64,000 nt of DNA from NCBI GenBank assembly GCA_963971305.1, contig OZ020307.1:11049501-11113500 (forward strand), written 5' to 3'. The translations under genes and the position numbers were made by a program. Origin of the DNA: Arcuatula senhousia (lineage: Eukaryota; Mollusca; Bivalvia; Mytilida; Mytilidae). The stretch's first letter is position 1. The number at the start of each line of letters is the position of its first letter. Below the pieces are notes generated by a model. The model saw only the letters and a program-made list of their open reading frames with translations. It was not told the DNA's origin and made no database searches. Positions 12,733 through 25,479 of the stretch are shown here, one piece after another.

Positions 12733-14509
12733 TTTTTTTGAAAGCTTTGTCAGAAAAGACACATTAAAGTAAAGGGCTATAGATCAGTCACAGAAACGTG
12801 TATTGCTGTTTAAGCTAATTTCTATTTCGACTTTTACGTTTAGAAAATATCAACATTAAATGAAAGGGTATAAAAGTTTTAGATGCTGGTAAAGGGCAAG
12901 ATATGATAAGTGCTAAATTTGGCCCCCTAATTTACCATTTTTAAAAAAAAATAATTGAACTGAGGTTAAACGATCCTAGATCAGTTCTAAGATGAACAAG
13001 GTATAGTTAAATAACATTAATTTTAACTTAATCTTGTTTATCACATTTCAGTGACGTCATCAAATTAGTTGAAAATGACATTTTTGTGAAAAAGTGTTAA
13101 AATCCTGCAAATTTTGAGTAGTTTTTGATAAATTTAATTATGAGCCACACGGAGTACCACAAAGATATTTTTGCGGTTTGTCCCTATGGCATGAATGATC
13201 ATTTACACAAATTATTGGTGTTGTGTTCTGAGGGCTCATAGTTAAATTTGCCTAAAACCACTCAGAATTTGCAGTTTTTACAGTTTTTTCAACAACTTAC
13301 AATATGTAGGCCACTTTAGGCCATTATTTTAACATCTCAATGGACGACATAAAGTTTTTATCGCATACTTTTAGCCCATTTTAATAACTTCGAAATTTGC
13401 GGGCAAAATTGAGCCCCTTATCATACCTTGTCCTTTGCGTTTTGTCTCATTTATGTTTCCATATCTTCCTTTCGTACAGAATCGCAAACGCTTGTGAAAT
13501 ATCTAAATACTTTTATATCTTATCAGAAACAATTTCAGATAAATAAACGACACAAGTTAAACCAAATACACACATAAAATGAAAACATAACCATCATTAT
13601 AAACAATCGAGCGCATAAACTATATTAACTGTATTTTTACTCATATGTTTTAAAACTACAATATTGGTAAATGTTATTACTTTTGACAAATTCAAAGTAT
13701 GTAGATACGACGATAATAATGACGTTTTTCCCCAGACAATAATGTAATAACATATTAAAGTAATAACAAAATAAAACTGGGATAGTGGTCAAAAAAGAAA
13801 AAAGTCAAAACATTTGACATACCTTAGAATTTGAAAACCGCTATGGGTCTTAACTTGGTACAGGTATTTCAAAAGAAATGTTGGGTTTAACCAGGTTTAT
13901 TTTGGCGCGTCAAACCTCCTTCTTCCATTGCGATCGTAGGGTTATGTAGATACACAAAACACAACACGCTTGTGGAGACATAAATTACAGAACCTGGACA
14001 ATAAATATCAAAGTCCTGGCGAAATATATTATTGGATTTCAAGACAAAAAACAAAAAGAAAACCAAAGAAGAAAAAAATAAAAACAGAATAGACAAAAAA
14101 GTCATAACAACTAAAAGATATGTTCATACCCCATTTGTAATACATTTTATTCCCCAAGCACGTCAAGGAGATACAATCCCGCGGTTTTGAATATCTTGAA
14201 TATTTTTTTCATATCCTCTATCTTTATCCATTAAAAAGCATGGGAATGGATTTACCCATTGACCCTCTATTTTCTTTTCATGATTTCTAATATCATGTCT
14301 AAATAATTACATATAACAAATTTCATTAATATTTAATTATCAGTTCCTTGCTTAATAGGTTAAAAACTATTTCAAAGTTATTCCAATAGAAAATCCAGAG
14401 AGGCCAATTTCCCGCCAATTTTTTAAACCCTTATGTTTTTGATACCAACTCATGTTCCTTTGATTTGTTTTTCTTTGATTTGAATTAATTTAAATTTTTA
14501 AAGGAACAT
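12733..14509 (-). repeat. Copy 2 of the ~5 kb dispersed repeat, middle part
   Basis: The repeat resumes here with the gaaagctttgtcag block also seen at 1,617, 22,580 and 28,775, so the empty site can be read across the family Y insertion. A segment at 13,865-13,990 resembles the Penelope-like 3' region found again at 14,650-14,790, suggesting a partial internal duplication. No intact coding region lies here. Confidence 0.55.
12889..13437. mobile_element. MITE-like element with ~45 bp inverted ends
   Basis: The left end GTAAAGGGCAAGATATGATA and the reverse complement of the right end GCAAAGGACAAGGTATGATA are inverted repeats, and similarity continues past a shared TTTG core. Comparison with the 1.7-1.85 kb repeat copy suggests that the flanks are contiguous without it. 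It is non-coding. A target duplication could not be assigned. Confidence 0.6.
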
Positions 14510-14827
14510 TTAATTACTTTTATTTTCAGGTGCGTATCTTTTAAATAAAGGTAATAACAAAACTACCGAACTTGAATGATCAATCTCATAGTCCAGAGAA
14601 AATGACAAAAACGAATCAGTCACACCGGAGAACTGGTGGATCGCAATGGTCCTGACTTGGTACAGGCATTTCAAACGAAATGGTGGGTTAAACCAGGTTT
14701 TAAGGCGCCAAACCTCCCTCTTCCATTGCGATCTTAGGATCCGGTAATGACCATAGAACACAACATTGTTGTGAGACACAATAGGGATATTGAGGTGATC
14801 ATCTCAGTACAGCAGACCAGTCAAACA
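14510..14827 (-). repeat. 3' untranslated region of the Penelope-like element
   Basis: Directly downstream of the reverse transcriptase stop codon. The same sequence, diverged, recurs at 2,690-2,960 and 23,225-23,480, each time beside the end of the reverse transcriptase frame, so it belongs to the element. A 89-codon frame in it is incidental. Confidence 0.6.
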
Positions 14828-17215
14828 CTAATTAAAACAATTAACTATCATATCTTTTAACTCAATTTTGAACTTTTCTACTAGTGGGTGATAACGAAGA
14901 AAGAATTTTTTAAGTGATCGTATGAGACGTATTTTCTTATAGCCCTGCTTCAAAAGTCGGTCACGAAGAAACCGGTGTCTGATAAAAAAATCTGTAAAAT
15001 GTGTGCAAGCTCTGGCATATCGAATAAGTTGAGAAATATAAACACCGTATGCAGGAGAAGTAGGTATATTGCTCTGTAGATTAGGAAAATTAATAATTTG
15101 AAAATTAAAATCGTCTCGTTTATCGTAAATTTTTGTACTGAGATGACCACCTGGGTCAAATTCGAGGTGCAAATCCAAGAAAGACGTGAAGCAATTGGAT
15201 TCGGTGGTCTCTTTAATCTCCAATTCCGGAGGATATATTGAAGGAATCCAACTACCAAATGAAGTGTTATTGACAGAAAGGACATCATCAATATATCTGA
15301 ATGTAAGATTAAATGACCTTGCCTCTTTCATCTTCTTGTTCTTTACGAGTCCCTGAAGAAATTCAGTCTCGTAAGAGTATAAAAACAAATCGGCGAGGAG
15401 AGGAGCACAGTTTGTGCCCATTGGAATGCCGATTTGTTGTTGAAAAATCTCTCCTCCGAAGGTGACAAATATGTTGTCAATGAGGAAATCAAGCATACTG
15501 CAAACTTGTTCCAGTGTGTAACAAATTTTATCTTTGAAAGATGTTTTGGAAAAGAATGTAGAATTATAACCCAAAACAACAAAATTCCTAGAGTTTGAAA
15601 AGGCTTTTTCGAGAAGTTTTTTCCAGGCGACATTTTAGTTTTTCGTGTGGCAAGGTAGTGTATAAAGTTGAAAAATCGAACGTTTTCAAAGAGTGAACCT
15701 CAGAAAATGATCTAGATTTAAAATTATCTAACAAATCTTTTGAGTTTTTCAAAATCCACATATGGTTAATTCCACTACGATTATAAATAGTGTCGCAGTA
15801 TGCTTGTTGACCTTCTTTGACAGCAGACAAGATTTTAGTTAAATGAACGGACAGCTCTGTAGTTGAACATGATGAAGATCCAGCTATATACCTTTCTTTG
15901 TATGGATTTTTGTGAAGTTTAGGTATCCAGTACAAATATGGTAACTCTTTATGTTCCTCTTTCATTGGAATATTGAAAGAGGACATAAAAGAGCTATGGT
16001 TGGCTATGATTTCATCTTTGTTAAATGTAGTCCGTGTGTATGTAGCACTAGCGGAAGCATTACCATCAATGCCTAGTTCTTTTATTAGACAATTGTAATA
16101 ATGTGCTTTACATACAAAAACTATATTATTGGAAGCCTTGTCTGCTGGCGTGACAACATACCTGTCATGTAAGGAAGAGAGACAATTGAGAGCTTCACGA
16201 TCTCTAAATACAGAAGAAGGCCGGGGGTTCACACATTTGCGAAGTTTGTCTATTCGGCTTCGTACAAGAGATCGGATAGTCCTTACCCAGTCCGACAGTG
16301 ATTCAAGCTCTGGTTCTTGGTCCTTTTCCCTCTTTATCCAGGCTCTAGCATAGTCCTCCACAGCGTCCATGATGATCTTAAAGTTTTGATTCCAATTTAT
16401 ACGTTGTGGTTCCCTGAATTTAGGTCCATGGGAAACCACATTACGTAATAAATCATTTTCAATTATCTTAAGATCACCCGTGATGACATGACCAGATGGA
16501 CCATAGACAAAGGGAGAAGCATAGCAATCACATGTCAGAGGGGACTTTAGATATTCTTCAATGTTTAGGTCCTGCAATGCCTTTTTATGGTTGAAAATTT
16601 TACTACTTATGGTTTTAGTGTAGCGGTAGGAAACAATTGGTGTTGACTGATTTTTGAAATATTGAGGAATTTGAGATGTAACTTCCTTACGATTTAAAAT
16701 ATTGCTAATGTTTATAGCATCTATCCCTTTGTTTTTAAATGGAATATGGAGAAATTTCCTATCCTCAGTAGTAAGAGGCTCACTTCTTACAAGCTTAAAA
16801 AGACGGAAAAGAGCAACGTCGCAAATAATGCTAGTAAGCCTGTAAGAAGGAGTAAATGGATCAGTACCTGCTTTTTCTAACCCAAGATCACGTAGGTCTT
16901 TGAGTTTCGTGACTCGTAGTGAGTAGAGAATGGTACGAACATGATGGACTCCCAATGGTTGTTGTAGACTTGTAACCAGATCATCAAACGTGTCTGAAAG
17001 AGATCTCTTGTCAGTTTGACTGGCACCAGATCTTGGTTTGTATCGTTTGTGACCATGACTACGTTTGTGTCTACCATTAGGGTCAAACAGTTTCATAACA
17101 TTCACCTCACTACATTGAGGGCTAGAAAGATTTCCTACTCCTTTGATGTTATCATTACATCCATAAGGCATTGCAGTACCTAAAGTTTTTATCCAGTGAA
17201 GCCGAGCGCTGTTGA
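14828..17215 (-). pseudogene. Naiad-type Penelope-like reverse transcriptase, frameshifted
   Basis: Two overlapping minus-strand frames (17,171-15,588, 527 codons; 15,574-14,828, 248 codons) form one gene broken by a single-base shift, best placed in the T6 run at 15,617-15,622 (A6 in sense). In order: a linker starting PYGCNDNIKGVGNL, a long N-terminal domain with a CDC motif, a Penelope-like LPYLYWIPKLHK block near residue 410, and motif A aspartate in TFDFSTLYTTLP near residue 500. The second frame carries motif B QQIGIPMGTNCAP, motif C YIDD, and thumb sequence. No GIY-YIG domain follows. The frame stays open upstream of the first ATG as far as ~17,215, so the element is 5'-truncated and has lost its N-terminal nuclease. 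It would copy element RNA into DNA at a nicked target. The homopolymer position means that a sequencing error is possible. Confidence 0.8.
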
Positions 17216-17760
17216 ATTCATTTCCCTCTGATTGTTGACCTGTTAAAAAAGCTAATCTTTGTCCTACATTCTCTTTTTAATAATACCAAGGTAAAAAATG
17301 ACATGTCAATATCTTTTATCAGATTGTGTGTAATTGGTATGTTATCAGCAGTCATTCCGCAATTTGTGAAACCAAAGCAATGCAATACATGCTCTTTTAT
17401 CAAATAGATTTCCTGGAGACATTTTCAAAGGATTCAGATTACTGCTGTAATCATAGCATTAAAATCTGTTGATACCAAGATGTGTCCTGAATTTGTTATT
17501 GTACTTTTAATCTGTTTAGTTGCGGTATTTCCAGGCAGGCAATTATTTGCATTCGAAATTACACGGAAATTTAATAAACCAAGGCAAATTCGGTGTTGTT
17601 TACTTTCATTTTACATAATTTATATCACAATTTATTTTAAAAGTTGCTCTAATAAACTTTTTAATGCCCATAGTTATTACGTAAACATTCCGAATAAAAT
17701 TCTACCTTATTTACTGAAGAGCGCATATTCTTTTGTCTCGTTCTGACCACCTTTCTGACT
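17216..17760 (-). repeat. Copy 2 of the dispersed repeat, right part
   Basis: Homologous to 23,650-24,130 and 29,550-29,890; shared landmarks are gttatcagcagtcatt, gctcttttatcaaat and cctggagacattttcaaa. The 88-codon frame at 17,480-17,746 (+) lacks recognisable domains. Confidence 0.55.
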
Positions 17761-18109
17761 GTTTTTTCTCCGTTTTTAAAAACACTCGATTTAAGGCTAA
17801 TATGACTTTCACATATATTTAAATGTAGGTAAAAAATTGATATTGGGATTTACACAAGATAGGAACATAAAAATAAGCTTCTATTCAGCATATCACTTTG
17901 AAGAACGAAATGAAGATATTCAACTGTTGAGTCACACTTTTTGTACTTTGAAAACTATTCTTAACTATATAAATTAAAATAGAAGTTAACACTTCATTAC
18001 AAGGAAAAAAATAAGGTCTAAACAGCGTCAGCTGAAATCAATTAAGTAGTCCAAAATGTTACCAGAAGAATTGTCTTTTTTATAAATTATCGACCAAAGG
18101 TCTAATGTA
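17761..18109. other. AT-rich spacer between repeat units
   Basis: No gene, RNA or terminal repeat is supported here. Confidence 0.4.
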
Positions 18110-18815
18110 CCTTACAGGAGAGGCAGATATTCGCATGTCAAAAGTCCGAAAGAGCAGAGAAAAAACCAGTAACCACCAAAGAGAGAGGACGAAAAAAAAA
18201 TCCCAAACAACATAAAATACAAAAACAACTGATTAACACGCAATCAACAACGCAAACTCAAGTTGTAAAGGGGGTGAATTCAAATGCTCCGGAAGAGAAA
18301 GCAGTTCATGCTTGCTATGATGCTTAGCGCAAGCTCTTGAATAACGTATCAATTGTGATAAGTTAACTTCATGAGCTGGAGCGGACGTAATGTTCCTATA
18401 CAAGAAGCGAAGTTGGCGATTAGAAAGCAGAAATCATGACGTGTGCCATAGATCTTTGTTGAAAAGTTTCCTTAAGACTATTTTGAGATGTAGATATAAA
18501 TTTGAAGCAGACTTCTTAGAGTTCGTTGCGTCCTTTGTCTCAAGTTCCTGAGGATATATGAGATGGAGAAAGTCACTAAATCGAAAATTGTTCAATGAAA
18601 GGACATCATCACTTTAACGGAACGTGAGGTTAAAAGTGAGAGCAAGTGTACGATCTTTTTTTTTTGTCTAGAAGAGATTGAAAAAGCCTACTTCATATGA
18701 ATGAAGAAACAAATCAGCAAGAAAAGATGCACAATAAGTGCCATTTGGAATCCTTATTGTTTGCTTAAAACACGTCCACCAAACTGAACAAATATGTTGT
18801 CGATAAGCCTCTTTT
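18110..18815 (-). pseudogene. Decayed Penelope-like reverse transcriptase 3' part
   Basis: Read on the minus strand, 18,815 to about 18,300 gives fragments resembling motif B (LIDNIFVQFGGRVF, then a degraded IPMGT) and a LADLFLHSYE piece, in several frames with stops. The stretch 18,110-18,290 matches the 3' untranslated sequence of a second Penelope-like subfamily seen at 24.4, 30.5, 43.6 and 45.1 kb. This is a relic, not a gene. Confidence 0.6.
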
Positions 18816-18819
18816 TTTA

Positions 18820-18930
18820 GTTTGATTTATTTTTAATTTAGAAATGAAGTGAACTTTTTTTAACGAACAAATGTTCTATAGAATCTCAGACAGATTTGTC
18901 GGAGCGATTCAAAAAGCATGTGTTAAATAT
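18820..18930 (-). repeat. Copy 3 of the dispersed repeat, left edge
   Basis: Shares acaaatgttct, cagacag and attcaaaaagc landmarks with 4,980 and 28,100. It is interrupted at 18,930 by a TIR transposon and resumes at 22,171. Confidence 0.55.
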
Positions 18931-21900
18931 CAATCCCTACAAAGTGCGACACGATAAATTTGTTTTTGCGTGACAACAGTAAGGTTTTTGATGATCTCCT
19001 AAATGCATTGTGGGAAAATTAAGACGATTTTGACTTTTTCAAGGTCAGTTTAGTTTATCGACTAATTGATTTGTAAAAAAATATGTCAAGTGTTTTTAAA
19101 AATGTACCGAACATATAACTAATGAATATTGACACAATTCAAATCATTTAATTGTCAAAATTATACATTGTTACCATTTTCAAAAATATCGTTATTTCGT
19201 CAAAAAACAATTGTAAAAATGAACAAAAAAAGTTTTTGTGACTCTTTTGTCAAATCTGAAACGTTTAGCATCTTTCTTACAAATAGTTATAAAGATACCT
19301 TGAAGTAATTTACATTTTCCTCGAAACACGTTACTGTTTTTTCGTGAATACTGTAAGGTTTGTTCGGGAACCTGTGACGGTTTTTGAGTGACACAGCCTA
19401 AGACTGCGACGGTTTCCTCCTTATAATTAAGTTTTTACCTTCGTCTCCGTATGAGAAAACATGTGTAGTAATTGGGTCACCCCGTCCGTCTTTACGTCAG
19501 TCCGCCTCCGTCCGTCCGTCCGTCGCACTGTAGGAGTGCCTGTCTTGTGTTATCAGAATCTCAAAGCTAAACACTGGATCTTTTTGAAATATTACACAGT
19601 GATTACTGATACATATTGAAGATGTGCACATTTCCTAATGGGTTATTTTATAATTCTGATTAGCAATAAGGGGCCCAAAATTGACCAAAACCCGATTTTT
19701 TAATTAGTTTCCACAATTACTTTTGTTGTGGTTGATCAAATGCTACGAAACTTTACAGTAATGTCACTTGCCATAAAAAAAGGGTAGGCTTGATTTTTTG
19801 TGTCCCCTCTTTAAAAATCAAATATGTCCCTTTCAAATATTTTCCCTTCGGAGAAAACGATTAAAAAAAACGAAAAATATACACCCACCGCTAGTATCTG
19901 TTGTATTACTGACCAAGAATTCAGTTGTTCTTAGTTTTTTTATATTAAGAACAACAATGACCTCAATGTAATTTTTACAAAAATCGAAAGTACGCCCTTT
20001 AACCTTTACACTAAAACAAAATCCATGAATGCTTTTGAAATTGTATTAATTTATGCTTAATATATACTTAAATATTATATTTCAGAATTTTAAACAATTT
20101 CAATCTTAAACCAATATTTTATCTCCCCCCTCCCGTGCGGGTTCCTGGTGGCGAATAGGCCTGTAGCAGCGCGGAAAAAAGTCCACTTATGAGCGCGCAG
20201 AGACCTGACATGTGGGAAGTCTACTTTGCCCTCGAAACGGCTGAGGTGTGTGCCTCAGGTGGTTGAATGGGGCAGCCCTGTCGTAATAAAAGCCGGGGTC
20301 CACATCGGGTCTCCCGATACAGCGACTATGGAGCGATACGATTTTCACGGAGCAATCTAACATTGTCAAAATAAAGGTAGATGTCAAACTTATCTTATAT
20401 CATTTATTCATAACAGTTTATAGTAGACATGTATATTGTTGTCAACTGAATATATATTGGGCTCCATGCCCAGCAAATTTGGGCTTTTTATGTAGTAAAA
20501 CAAAAAATCTGTGGACGATCACTTCCAAATAAACAAGTTGAAAAAGTCGTCCATAGATTTTTTTGTTTTACTAATAGCCCAAATTTGCTGACAATGAGGC
20601 CCAATATATATTCCGTTGACATCAACATACATGTTGTTTGATATCTAAATTCATGTTCGACAATTTTAGATTGCTCCGTGAAAATCATATCACTCCGTAC
20701 TCGCTGTATCGGGAGACCCGGGGTCGTCACGCCATAATCTAATGTGAAAAACCTGATCGCAATCTACATTCATACCGTGTTAAAGAACCCAGCTGCAGGT
20801 CCCGTTAAAAGAAAAACCCGTAGGATAGCCATGCAGGAGGTTAATTGTCCGGCCGCTCCTACTCATCTCTATACAGAGGCCGCCCAGGGATCCAGAAATT
20901 CTGAAAAGAGGGGGCCTACTGACTGGCCTAAGATGGGGCCGCTTTGGTCACGCTTCAATGATTTCCTATATATTCAACCAAATTTTTCCGCCAAAAGGGG
21001 GACCCGGGCCCCCAGCCCCCCCCCTGGATCCGCCTATGCTAAACCTTTTGAAGTAACAGAGAAAAGTCCCATCCCGAATAGTCTTCCCCCCCCCCCGGCA
21101 TTTCCGCGATCCTCCACTTCACTGTCCTTTTATGCCCATTTTATCACCGCGATTTGTGTTCATCTTCATGATAGCCGAAATTGTGTTGATTTGGGGTAAA
21201 GCAACTATTATTAGCGAATTAACTACATTCATTATGAAACTAACCTTATGTTTTATTCATAATTTTTAAATGTACCTACGTGTACCAATGTGACCCAACG
21301 TCAATACATTTATATTTAGGATACGGATTCCCCATTGGTACCTGTTCTTCTTTTATATTGTTGAATATGTAGATGCATGAGGTTGTGAAATGAAAATGTA
21401 AAATAACATTTCCTTTATAAAATTGTTCGGTATTTCCGCTTCTATTTTTATTACAGTAATTTCTAAAGTTTTATATAAATCGACGGTACAATATTTGAAT
21501 ACTATTCTTGTATAGATTTTTATATTTGTTGCACGCATTCGTTATAAAACTAACAATAAATACCCATTTATCAGTCTGTAGTTTATTTATTTTATAAAAA
21601 ACAACCAAAAGCTCTTTTATTGTATTTTCAAGTCCAATTTAAAACCGAAAAAAAAAACAACTTTAACCCGAAAAAACAGTTGCTTCATTCATCAAAAACC
21701 GTCGCCTACACACTAAAAAACCGTATATAGCAAAAGGTAACACACGAAAAAACCTTACCAAAATAAAATATTTTGGTTGGCATTTTTGTTCTTTTGCTTT
21801 GTGACAGAACACTGATTCCAAGTCATGAGTTTTGGCAAATAAGTAAAGTCTATATAGGTATAGATAAACTTACATTACGGTGAGGTTCCTTGTCATAAAT

Positions 21901-22170
21901 CGTCTGAAGGTATAAAAACAAGGCTTACAAGATGGAAATCTTATATTTTTTCTTCTTTATTAAACATTTTCATTTTAAAAAAATATACCTACTGATTCGT
22001 TAGAATACAGGGTTAAATGTGAATACTTTTTAAAGAACTATTTCGTTCATTAAGACACTGATAATTGATAGGTTTTCATTTTTGTCGTATGTAAAATTTA
22101 CCTATCACCGCAAAAACCTTACTGTTGTCACGCAAAAACATTTTTGTCGTGTCGCACTTTGTAGGGATTG
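18931..22170. mobile_element. TIR DNA transposon (~3.2 kb), non-autonomous
   Basis: The left end reads CAATCCCTACAAAGTGCGAC and the right end is its inverted copy. The match runs about 60 bp, through a shared TTTTTGCGTGACAACAGTAA block. AATAT flanks both sides (18,926-18,930; 22,171-22,175). The host repeat reads through this site in other copies. Subterminal sequences at 19,330-19,420 and 21,640-21,770 carry repeated ACGGTTT/AAACCGT motifs in opposite orientation, as expected for transposase-binding regions. Internally there is a large hairpin and GC-rich repetitive sequence. The longest frame (20,744-21,199, +, 151 codons) shows no transposase motif. The superfamily is not assigned. Confidence 0.8.
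20300..20735. repeat. ~200 bp arm inverted repeat inside the TIR transposon
   Basis: The sequence CGGGTCTCCCGATACAGCGA at 20,306-20,325 recurs inverted at 20,701-20,720. Near the axis TGGACGA (20,512-20,518) pairs with TCGTCCA (20,547-20,553). The arms differ by about 39 bp in length and leave a ~28 bp loop. This is a foldback structure, perhaps a nested hairpin element. Confidence 0.75.
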
Positions 22171-24160
22171 AATATGTTAAATAAGTTGATAGACCAAATA
22201 TATTTTATAAAGAAGAGCGAAATTTTTAAACGTGATTTGATCTATTATACATAACAGGAAAAAACAAATCGTCATGGACCATAATTTAGTCAGAAAACGA
22301 ATTCGTTTGACACGTTAACTCCAGCTATGAAATAATTTTGTTATGATGCAAGAAAACAGTCTATCACTTCAATGTTTAATCATTTCGTTCTTATATCATG
22401 CAATCTGAGTTGTCGCAAATTTTGTCGGTTAAAAGATTAATTTTATTGTAGTAGGAGAAACCATTCTAAAAATATTGTTTTCTTTGCTTGACATTTAGTC
22501 TAACATGAAACCAAAGAATGAAGATCATAGGGTACTCATACTGTATAAAACCCTTCTAAGTAATCATCATATTTTCTATTAGTTTTATCAAGTGTATTAA
22601 GTGCTCGTCAGAAAAGACATAATAATGAAAAGGATTTATAGATCAGGCAACAAGTCACAAAAACGTGTATTGCTATTTAAGGATTTATTTTTAGTTTATG
22701 ATAAAAAAATAACACAATTACAAGTAAGCTTTTGCGTTGCTGGTAATTTTTTGTCTATGTTATATTTGCATATCATCCCAAGTCAACGTTTAGAATCACT
22801 AACGCTTGTGAAGTAGTAGCTCAAGATGTATTTTATAATATCAGAAATCATTGCAGGTAAATAAACGGTACAAATGAAACTGATTGCGCATGTAAAATGA
22901 AACTGATTGGAAAACGTAACAATAATAAAACAATTGACCGTATGTACTCTTTAATGCCAATCTTTACTTTGTCTTTTAAATGTACACATTGGTATATGTA
23001 ATTTTATCAGACAAATTCAAGGTATCGAGAAGTAAAAATTTATTATCATTTGCCGTAATAATTATCGAGACGACGATATCAATCTTGTTGTATCCGAGAT
23101 CCTGAAATGGTTTATTATCCTTCAATATCCGTGTCACTTTGCTTCTGTTTCTATATTTTCTTTCAATATTCATCTTCACATTCAACATTACAATAAAAAA
23201 ACAAAGAAACAAAACATCAATAATAAATGCAATAACAAAATTACCGAACTTGGAGAATCAATCTCGATGTCCAAGAGAAAAGACAAATTATGGAAGACAC
23301 ACCGGAAAATATAGATCACAATGGTCTCGGACTATGTACTGGCGTTTCAAATGAAATGGTGGTTTAAGCCAGGTTTAATGGAGCACCCTTATCCATTTAG
23401 ATCTTAGAGTCCGATAGTAACACAAAACGCAACACATTTGTGAAGACATAATAGGGATAGTAAATTATCATCTCAGTACATCAATCAGCAAAACGCTAAT
23501 CAAAGCAATCACTTACCAGTACGTTCAACATAATTTTGAATTTTTCCACCAGTGGCTCATAACGAAGCGACCGTATGAGACGTGTTTTCTTGTAACCTTT
23601 GTGAACGTTTATTTCGTATTTTTAATTTATGTTATTCATTTTACCGGTGTGGTGATGAATTCGTTTCCCTGTTTTGTTGACCTATTTTACAAAAATACGA
23701 CACCGTGCTGCCTTAACTATTTGTCCTACATCCTCTTTGTGTATAATACCAAGATTAAGTATGACCTGTCAATATTTTTCTAACAGAATGAGTTTAATTG
23801 GTTTGTTATCAGCAGTCATTATACCACTGGAGAAACCAAAGCAATGCTATACTTGCTCTTTTATCAAATCGTTTTCCTGGAGACATTTTCAAAGAATTCA
23901 GATGACTGCTGTCATTACCACGACATATCATGTTGATACCAAGATATATCCTTAATGTAATTTTAATCTGATTAGGTGTGATATTTCCAGTGCAATGGTT
24001 GCTTGCTCAAAGCAATGATGATTGGGTTGACCTATTGTAAAAGACACCTTTATGTGCTAAATTCAATTGTGTTATAGAGAGAAAAACGCATCAAATCAAG
24101 CAATTATTTACATTTGAAATCATAGGAACGTCATAAATATGTAAAAGCAATCTTACAATT
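22171..24160 (-). repeat. Copy 3 of the dispersed repeat, main part
   Basis: Continues the copy broken by the 18.9-22.2 kb transposon, with the same block order as copies 1, 2 and 4. The segment 23,225-23,600 (-) corresponds to the 3' untranslated region and last codons of the Penelope-like reverse transcriptase. The rest of the coding region is missing, and 23,650-23,960 matches the region upstream of the gene at 17.2 kb. It is a deletion derivative. Confidence 0.55.
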
Positions 24161-24399
24161 AGATAATTTAGATACAAAATTGAGTATGACAAGGTTTGTA
24201 AGTAGGTAACAATAAAGTTTGTCTCGCCTGCCAGCACCATCAGAAACAATAATTCTTTTTCACTTACACTATAATTTAGATTAATAAGGACTTTCTTTGT
24301 CTGAGGTCAAAATGTGTTTATAGAACATAAACATTGCTATATGCAATAAAAAAATCAGAGTCTCTCAACCAGAAACTCAAGGTCTAGGTCAAAGAAGCA
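24161..24399. other. AT-rich spacer, no gene seen
   Basis: Nothing recognisable beyond AT-rich sequence. Confidence 0.35.
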
Positions 24400-24790
24400 G
24401 AGGTACCAATGGGGTATCCGAATGTCAAAAGTCCAATAGGGCAGAGACAAAACCAGTAAAGACCATCAAGAACGGGACAAAAACAGACAACATGTAAAAC
24501 ATGGAAATACAGAACAACTGAATATAAATCGAAACAAGAGTGAACTCATGTGCTCCGGAAGAGTAAGCAGTTCCTGCTTGCTATAGCACACCCGTCGCGT
24601 TGCCAATAGTCCATTCAGCGTGTCAAATCCGGTAAAGGAAGACAAAACAACACCCTATGACAAACCAACATCTGCACTCATCTGAGAGATTGAAATCCCA
24701 TATTTGTCTATAAGAGCATGATGTCTTCCGTAAAATGTCTTGAGTGAAGACAGAAACCGAGGAGCAACATAACCCTGTCATCAAAAGATG
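24400..24790 (-). pseudogene. 3' end of a second Penelope-like subfamily
   Basis: The minus strand reads the last part of a reverse transcriptase thumb region (degraded) followed by 3' untranslated sequence with the landmarks acgggtgtgctatagcaag and gaactgcttactc. The same tail is present at 30,500-30,790 (+), 43,540-43,740 (-) and 44,990-45,480 (-). It is 5'-truncated and non-functional. Confidence 0.6.
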
Positions 24791-25075
24791 GGGATGCAAC
24801 TTGGCTAAGGTATTACTAGGGTACATGCATACCAAGTTTCATCAACATAATACCAATAGTACTTGAAAAATTAAGGTGCTCATCAAACTTTTACACTGCC
24901 ATTATATGTATTGAAAATTTTCAAAGTCACTCTACAAATAAATCAAGGTAAAGGTCAACAGGTGGGGATGCAACTGTGCTAAGCCACTACTGGGGCTTTA
25001 GCATACCAAGTTTTAACAACATAGGACTTAAAGTTCTTGAGATATAAAGGTGCTCATAAGATCTTACCCAAAACG
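24791..25075. repeat. Two diverged direct repeats of ~100 bp
   Basis: The blocks at about 24,788-24,890 and 24,965-25,065 share gtggggatgcaact, gcataccaagtttca and aaggtgctcat in the same order and spacing of roughly 175 bp. There is no coding content. Confidence 0.55.
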
Positions 25076-25479
25076 TTAACGACGCCGCCGCTGGTAAAGT
25101 AACACTTATGTCCCGCTCTGCTTCGCAGGCGAAACAAAAATTAGCTTTCATTAGGCATGCCGATTTGTAGAACAAAATTAAGATATCTAAACGCTGAGCC
25201 ACATTCTTAGCCTCGTGAAAAACTTTCTTGACAATAAAGATTAGAATAAGAGCAAAATTAACCTTCCCAAAAAGGTAAAAATTAAGGTCGTAGTAACGTA
25301 TTTGTTATAACGTTAAATGTCAATAGCTATTTCGGTTACAGCTACAATGTAGCACAAATGGAGAGAAATGTCTTTTTTATGTAAATTATGCAAATAAATG
25401 TCACTCTTTTCTTGTATCAATACCCCTAGATAAATTTACTCCTTTGTTATTAAACACTGGTTAAATAATTCAATTTTAT

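Noticed and set aside
20744..21199. 151-codon plus-strand frame inside the TIR transposon
   Set aside because: Low-complexity Pro/Ser/Arg translation of GC-rich repeat sequence, with no transposase or other motif.
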